In this document: positions 59,468 to 64,000 of the stretch, piece by piece
Numbering within the stretch: position 1 is the first letter of the stretch
Layout: each line of letters starts with the position of its first letter
Assembly: GCA_958299035.1 (NCBI GenBank)
Contig: CATQJL010000001.1
Span: 79,691,594-79,755,593, forward strand
Direction: 5' to 3'
From: Cylicocyclus nassatus
Lineage: Eukaryota; Nematoda; Chromadorea; Rhabditida; Strongylidae
DNA: 64,000 nt
The notes under the pieces: model-generated
Told to the model about the DNA's origin: nothing
Database searches by the model: none
What the model saw: only the letters and a program-made list of their open reading frames with translations
Program-made: the position numbers and the translations under genes

Positions 59468-60322
59468 TTACCATATACATAATGTTTTCTTTCCTATAAT
59501 ATTTAAATGTAGCGGTGTAGTGTAGTACACAGTGTTAGTGTAGTACACATTTGAGTGGCAAACCCTAACATATGTGGAGCCCTTCATGCATAAAGTGATC
59601 ACTTTTCCAAGACTACTTTTGACTACATTATGTGGCAAGCTCGTAAACAAAATGGAGAATTCTGCTGAATATACGTGAAGTCTTCCGTTACATTCTCCCA
59701 ATTCATCTACTGCCTGTTTACTATTGGTTATTGACCAAAAGTGTTTTATATTAGTTCTTGACTTAATAACATTGCAGTAGTTTCGGAAGTGCTTACGAAA
59801 GTGTGACAGTATCGTCTGTAGCGTTACTGTCAAAGGTTTTAGAGTACTTCTTCTGGCTCCGATTACGAATCTAAACTTGATTGGATTTTTGCGCATTTTA
59901 GGAATGCGGTAAATTCTTGAAACTTTTGAATAATCTGCGATAAGCTTCATGTTCAACCCCTCCAGTATACTCTTATGTACTTTTCTCACATCTTCTTGCA
60001 GGTCTGTGGACCTGCATGTGTACCAATCTATATCTGATTGCTCCATTTCTTTCTTTAACATGGCCACGTACAGTTTCTTGCATGTAATGCAAAAATTGGA
60101 ACTAGCTTTGTCTATGGGGGTAATTATGAAGTATTTTTGTATATATTTTAGACTACTGCATTTATATTCTTCACCTATAATCAACTCCATGTTATAAAGT
60201 TCGAATAATTTAGACTTGATTCGTTTTCTGAAGTACTTCAACTGTATTATTATTGGCGTTAGGTCTGTACTGTGCTTAGCCAATTTTTTGACTAATTCTT
60301 TAATTATTTCTTCTAGAACCAA
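59468..60322 (-). pseudogene. PLE RT: N-terminal and fingers/palm A
   Basis: A single open minus-strand frame of about 284 codons. It contains FIITPIDKASSNFCITCKKL (RT1-type motif of PLEs, Lys in ADK/IDK), YRIPKMRKNPIKFRFVIGAR (RT2), LKPLTVTLQTIL, and SAEFSILFTSLPH (motif A). Active PLE RTs have Asp-Phe in that last position; here it is Glu-Phe, so a catalytic residue is lost. The frame ends at a 59468 stop in a TAGTGTAGTACAC direct duplication, a likely replication slip. An N-terminal Met near 60322 is only the first in frame; coding sequence appears to continue upstream (about 60340-60520) in another frame. Confidence 0.82.
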
Positions 60323-60770
60323 CCAGATATTGTTTCATTAGGTTTGAGTATTGGGTCCTCTATTATATTCATATCTCCTGTGCACAAATGCATAAGGTTG
60401 GCTTCGCGGCTTCTCAAGCTGATTGCATATGCAGGCACTACCTTCTATCTCTTCAACGATATTTGTGTCCAAATCTTTCAAGAAACCGTTGTAATTGTAA
60501 AGTTAAGCCTAGAGGTTTACCGAGTTTAGTAGGTCATTCGGAAAGTTTTTTTGGCTTTTTGCGCCTTTGATGTTGGTGCCATTTTTAAGAGAAAGCCAGA
60601 GGGCTGTTAGGGATTGCTATATATGAAATTGTAGAGGAGGTCTCCTAGTTTCTGAGGATCTCACCGAGTTTGCAGAAAACGCTTTGTAGGGAGTTTACGT
60701 AGCTATAAATTCGACATATGAAAACGCGATTTTCGAATAGTTGCACTCTTCAAGCTCGTCTTGAGTGTAA

Positions 60771-60971
60771 GGCTCCCGCCAGAGTGCCGAAGCCATGCCA
60801 GCGCTACGCCAGCGCCGAGCCAGCGTTGTATGGCTGTATTTCGTTGGGGACATCTACCTGCTGAGAACTAGATCAGCTAGCCCCGCCTTAACGAAATACA
60901 CGTGTATCGATTGAAGCGCAGGCTCGGCGCTGGCGTAGCGCTGGCATGGCTTCGGCACTCTGGCGGGAGCC
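60771..60971. mobile_element. Harbinger-type MITE in the PLE linker (TAA TSD)
   Basis: 201 bp with ends GGCTCCCGCCAGAGTGCCGA and its exact inverse; the ends extend about 57 bp with very high identity. Flanked by TAA (60768-60770, 60972-60974). Not the same family as 59100-59301 but of similar length and target. Confidence 0.92.
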
Positions 60972-61842
60972 TAAGGCAGTCAAAGAAGCCATCATTGTGC
61001 GCAATGCATTTGCTAAGGCCACCTCTTTCTTGACATTGGTTGGTGTCTGCTTCAAAAAGCCCAGATCTAGAGAAGTTGAAGCTAATGTTCTGCACTGTTC
61101 TGGATGGTGTTCCTGCCATATAAACGAGCATCTCATAGGGTCCTTTAAAGCAAATCGCAAGTATAGCTGCACAAAACTATGAGCAGACCTTGTAGTGTCA
61201 TATAGCCCCATTCAAAGCCACCATCGCTAAAGCTGCAATACCAAAAAATGTTAGTGGCATATCACAAATTCCCGCACTCGCAGATTGAAGGCGCGCTGAC
61301 GCTGCTTTCCTCTCTCATAATTTGACGGAGCAATTCTTTTTTGGCCTGGATTGTTAATTACAACGAAAAAAATTGTCCAAGTACAGCTAAAAGAAGCGAC
61401 AATGTGGTAAATCATTTGGAACAAGCACTGCAAGCATGGCTATGAACGGTCAGTTAATCCAAAGGGTTTATGTACTCAAATTAATGTAATCCTGCTAGTC
61501 TTACACGCTCTAAATTTGCTAAGATGTGATTGTAGTGAAAGAGCAGAGTGGTATGATATCACTCTAAAGACGTTTGTCAAAATTTCAGAACTGAGCAGAG
61601 TTGCACGTATAATCTATGAAAGGTGCCATCCTTGCCCATGGCGCCGTCACACCACGTGTAAGAAAAGTGGCCCTTACAAAAGGGTTTGACTGCGCATCGA
61701 GGTTTTTGTTCACTTTTCAAACTCTATAGACTTTCCTTTACCAGCCACGAAATTCTCCAATTCTTCGGTGCCTAGTAAAAAATAATAGGACCCAATAAAA
61801 ATCAACTTGTCGAAAATGCCTTTTTAGGTTTTATTGATTCTC

Positions 61843-62570
61843 CTAGGATGAATTCGTAAGAAAAATGCAAAAGAACACTACAGTTAATGTTACCAGAGTT
61901 CTGCTGAACACAATGAAATCTACTTGGAAGAAAAAGGTTGGATCTGGAAAAAGTTGCGGTCCTTTGGATTTGAAGGTGCGAAAACGAAAAAACTTTCCGA
62001 ATGACCTAATATTTATTCTGTCCTTTTGTTGTAACTGTTCCTTAAGTCTTTCTTTGAAAGTGTGTCCATTGAATAGTTTATTAAGTTTGAGTTTTTCCAT
62101 TACTTCACCCAAGTAAGGGGCCGTAACTGTAATAAGTTCTTTATTGTCTCTTTATTGTCTTTCCTTTCTGATGATTTATTCCAAAAAGGTTTTGCTAAAA
62201 GCTCTAGTAGTTTGTACTTTAGTACAAAAGATAAGTTGCAAAAGGAAGCTATAAATGTGAAATCTATTAACCTGTTTATGGCGTGTTTGTTAAGAGTCCT
62301 AAAATAAGTGTAAAGCAAGTAATTATCTAGTTCGTTTAGTCTGTTTATATGTAGTCTGTTCTATCTATACTATCCTTTTTTCTTTACTACTTCTTCTTTT
62401 TCTACCGCTATATCTTTTACGTGCCACTGGATACCTGAAAATGCTCTTTCTTTTCCAGTGGATTTACCTTATCCGATATATTTCCAAAACTTTTAGTTTG
62501 GTCATTGAACCCAAATGGGTACGCTGTAATGAGCAGTTTTATCCACTGCAGTTCTTTCTCTTTTCTTTAG
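61843..62570 (-). pseudogene. PLE linker between GIY-YIG and RT
   Basis: The minus-strand reading after the endonuclease gives QWIKLLITAYPFGFND and GNIS (near 62440-62555), the segment that follows the endonuclease in EN-first PLEs. It is followed by TYFRTLNKHAINRLIDFTF (about 62240-62315) and MEKLKLNKLFNGHTFKERL (near 62050-62112). Frameshifts occur near 62555 and elsewhere. The presence of this linker supports physical continuity of EN and RT in one element. Confidence 0.6.
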
Positions 62571-62574
62571 CATA

Positions 62575-63040
62575 ATCCATGATATCTATAGTGAAATCTT
62601 CTAGATTATGCCTAGTATCACTAAAATGCTTGACATGAAAGTATTGAGAGTCTTCTTTTGAAAACTCCTTTTGTGTTGACTCACTCTTGCTCTTAATTTT
62701 TGTTTAGTTTCCCCTACATACTGTAAATTACATGTTCCACATGTAATGAGGTAAACCACATTTTTAGTGTCACAGTTGGAGTGACTAGGTTTATTCGTTC
62801 TGAATGAATAGTTTGTAGTTGAGCTTGTGACATAATTGTTGAATCTGATTTTGTCACAAATTTTACATGTATTTCTATCACATCTATTTCCACAGTGTTC
62901 ACTGTTCGTACCGGTATCTACCATTCTAAGCTGATGGCGACCTTCCGCACTACCAAAAAACGAGGACAACATGTAACAAAGCTTACCGGGATTGAAAGGG
63001 TTACCGGACGTATATCCATTGAGTCTGAGGCGGCCCATCC
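62575..63040 (-). pseudogene. PLE GIY-YIG endonuclease with Cys/His finger
   Basis: The minus-strand protein begins near 63038. A Cys-rich segment HCGNRCDRNTCKICDKIR is followed by SHSNCDTKNVVYLITCGTC and NLQYVGETKQKLRARVSQHK. This is a GIY-YIG fold (YLI...YVG) with Arg and His of the catalytic set. After a frameshift near 62650 the reading continues HVKHFSDTRHNLEDFTIDIM, containing the last conserved His/Asp region. Cys and His ahead of and within the motif correspond to the CCHH finger noted for EN-first PLEs. Confidence 0.82.
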
Positions 63041-63109
63041 GAGACTCTTATGTAGTTTCCTTTTGGAGGAGTATTTTCCCTCACTTTTTTTAGTCTTCTC
63101 AAGTCATTG

Positions 63110-63560
63110 CAACCAATTCTTTGTTATAATCTTCTCAATTTTGCAAGGGTAGGAAGAGTAGTTATTGGCATGTAATCAGAGAGCTGAGGGTTGAGAGAGG
63201 CCTTTGGTTTTGGGGTCAACGGCTAATTTTCAAAAGTGGGGCACTTCTGCATTCAGCAGTGATAGGTTGAAGACATGTGCTAAAGGGAGGGCCAACCCAT
63301 CAGCGAACATTCTGTAAAAAAATATCCGAAATATCATTAGATTTTGCTGACAGTGTTGGGTTCACACTTCTCAAAAGTTTTCGTACAATATAATGATGTC
63401 TTTGGCAGAGGGCAAGACTCGGAAGAGCTATCAAGTAATGTAGGAGAAACTTCGGAAGGGTCAGAAAATGCAGAATTTTCATCATACTTCTGTCTCTAAG
63501 GCCGAGGCTCTTGCAGAATGGTCTGCAAGAGCCTCGGCCTTAGAGACAGAAGTATGATGA
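63110..63560 (-). pseudogene. Non-LTR RT fragment (fingers region)
   Basis: On the minus strand the frame reads MFADGLALPLAHVFNLSLLN then AEVPHF (one stop) KLAVDPKTKG, matching the PLxxIFNxSLxxxxVPxxWK block of CR1/jockey-like RTs. Upstream is a degenerate LALCQRHHYIVRKLLRS stretch. It ends where the PLE begins (about 63100), in the same orientation. Confidence 0.6.
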
Positions 63561-63565
63561 AAATT
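63474..63565. repeat. Perfect 44-bp hairpin with 4-nt loop
   Basis: Arms 63474-63517 and 63522-63565 are exact complements around the loop ATGG. Arms start at AATTTTCATCATACTTCTGT. It lies in the non-LTR fragment. The identity is too high for an old structure, so it is a recent inverted duplication, a foldback event or an assembly artefact. Confidence 0.9.
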
Positions 63566-63942
63566 TCCATCTTTATCTCGTAGGGGAGCAAGAAAATTTG
63601 TTTCTTTTCAAAGTTTTTCCAGATTGTCCAAAGTTGCGCTTATGGGTCTCTCTGGCGAATGCGCTTCAGGTGGAACGATAGTTTTTTGGAAATATGCTTG
63701 TACGGCATATCGTACAGAGGATTTTGAAGACTTGAATACAATCCCATTAGCTGAAGCCAGAGGTTTTGTAGTGCCGTGGTTATTTCCGAAAAGGTAGGCT
63801 TATTTGCCTAAAAGGAACGTAACATAAAATTAGGTCTCGGATTATACAGAGAAAGCGATCATAGATTTTATCTATGTCGGTATATCTATCGGAAATTCTG
63901 AGCCAGTCAATGGTGTCTTTTATCGAACTCGTATCTGCCTAA

Positions 63943-64000
63943 GGCCTAAGGCATACTTTTGTCGATTTTGTCAAATCGCTACATCAACGCGACCAAGCGA
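63943..64000. mobile_element. Possible left end of a Harbinger-like MITE
   Basis: TAA then GGCCTAAGGCATACTTTT resembles the left-end layout of 59100-59301 (GGCC...CAGACTT...GCGATTT). The window ends before a partner end could be seen. Confidence 0.3.

Larger units (their letters stand above)
58650..63100 (-). mobile_element. Penelope-like element with permuted (EN-first) order, decayed
   Basis: On the minus strand a GIY-YIG endonuclease region (63040-62575) comes first, then linker segments, then RT (60322-58650). The EN-before-RT order is that described for the Naiad/Chlamys clade of PLEs; canonical Penelope has the reverse order. All segments share the strand and are collinear, so one decayed copy is the simplest reading. 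It contains many frameshifts and two Harbinger-like MITEs (59100-59301, 60771-60971). Borders are unknown. Non-LTR RT sequence starts just beyond the 5' side. Confidence 0.72.

Overview
The window is eukaryotic, intron-bearing, AT-rich DNA that consists almost entirely of transposable elements. The best guess is a nematode genome. The evidence is: an RTE-clade non-LTR retrotransposon with the endonuclease wording common in strongylid nematodes, introns of about 58-62 bp with GTAAGT donors and TTTTCAG-like acceptors, and many palindromic TA- and TTAA-targeting MITEs. The species cannot be fixed from sequence alone, and another invertebrate is possible. No rRNA, convincing tRNA, CRISPR or bacterial operon was seen.

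Layout. 1-8.3 kb: a decayed Ty3/Gypsy LTR retrotransposon on the plus strand (coiled-coil ORF1, gag, zinc knuckle, protease, RT, RNase H, integrase, and an unusual third ORF ending in an RGG-like tail). It is broken by frameshifts, by a 242-bp hAT MITE with a perfect 8-bp target duplication, and by a 1.25-kb insertion. 8.3-9.7 kb: a palindromic mariner-type element carrying another MITE. 10.2-13.4 kb: an RTE-type element on the minus strand, split by a MITE. 14.2-15.7 kb: a second, CR1/jockey-like RT fragment on the minus strand, with a tandem duplication that includes a tRNA-like SINE. 17-31 kb: a dense series of foldback and MITE families (TTAA-type, TTAGGTTG-type, hAT, Tc1-type and Harbinger-type). 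32.4-33.0 and 43.2-43.9 kb: two paralogous four-exon genes for small secreted-type proteins, the best candidates for host genes. 34-55 kb: more MITEs, a (CA)n tract of 210 bp, and long stretches with no recognisable feature. 56.8-57.7 kb: a non-LTR RT fragment. 58.6-63.1 kb: a decayed Penelope-like element on the minus strand whose GIY-YIG endonuclease lies upstream of the RT. This is the permuted (Naiad-type) order, and the element carries two Harbinger-like MITEs. 63.1-63.6 kb: another non-LTR RT fragment with a perfect 44-bp hairpin.

How it works together. The autonomous elements are all inactivated by frameshifts, lost catalytic residues or insertions. The MITEs have target duplications of 2, 3, 4, 8 and 9 bp, which implies at least five different transposase systems supplied from elsewhere in the genome. 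The nesting order (MITE inside Gypsy, RTE, PLE or mariner) gives a relative chronology. The strongest candidates for new biology are the two-member secreted protein family, the permuted PLE, the splice-acceptor-preceded RGG ORF3 of the Gypsy element, and the hAT family with shared subterminal motifs.
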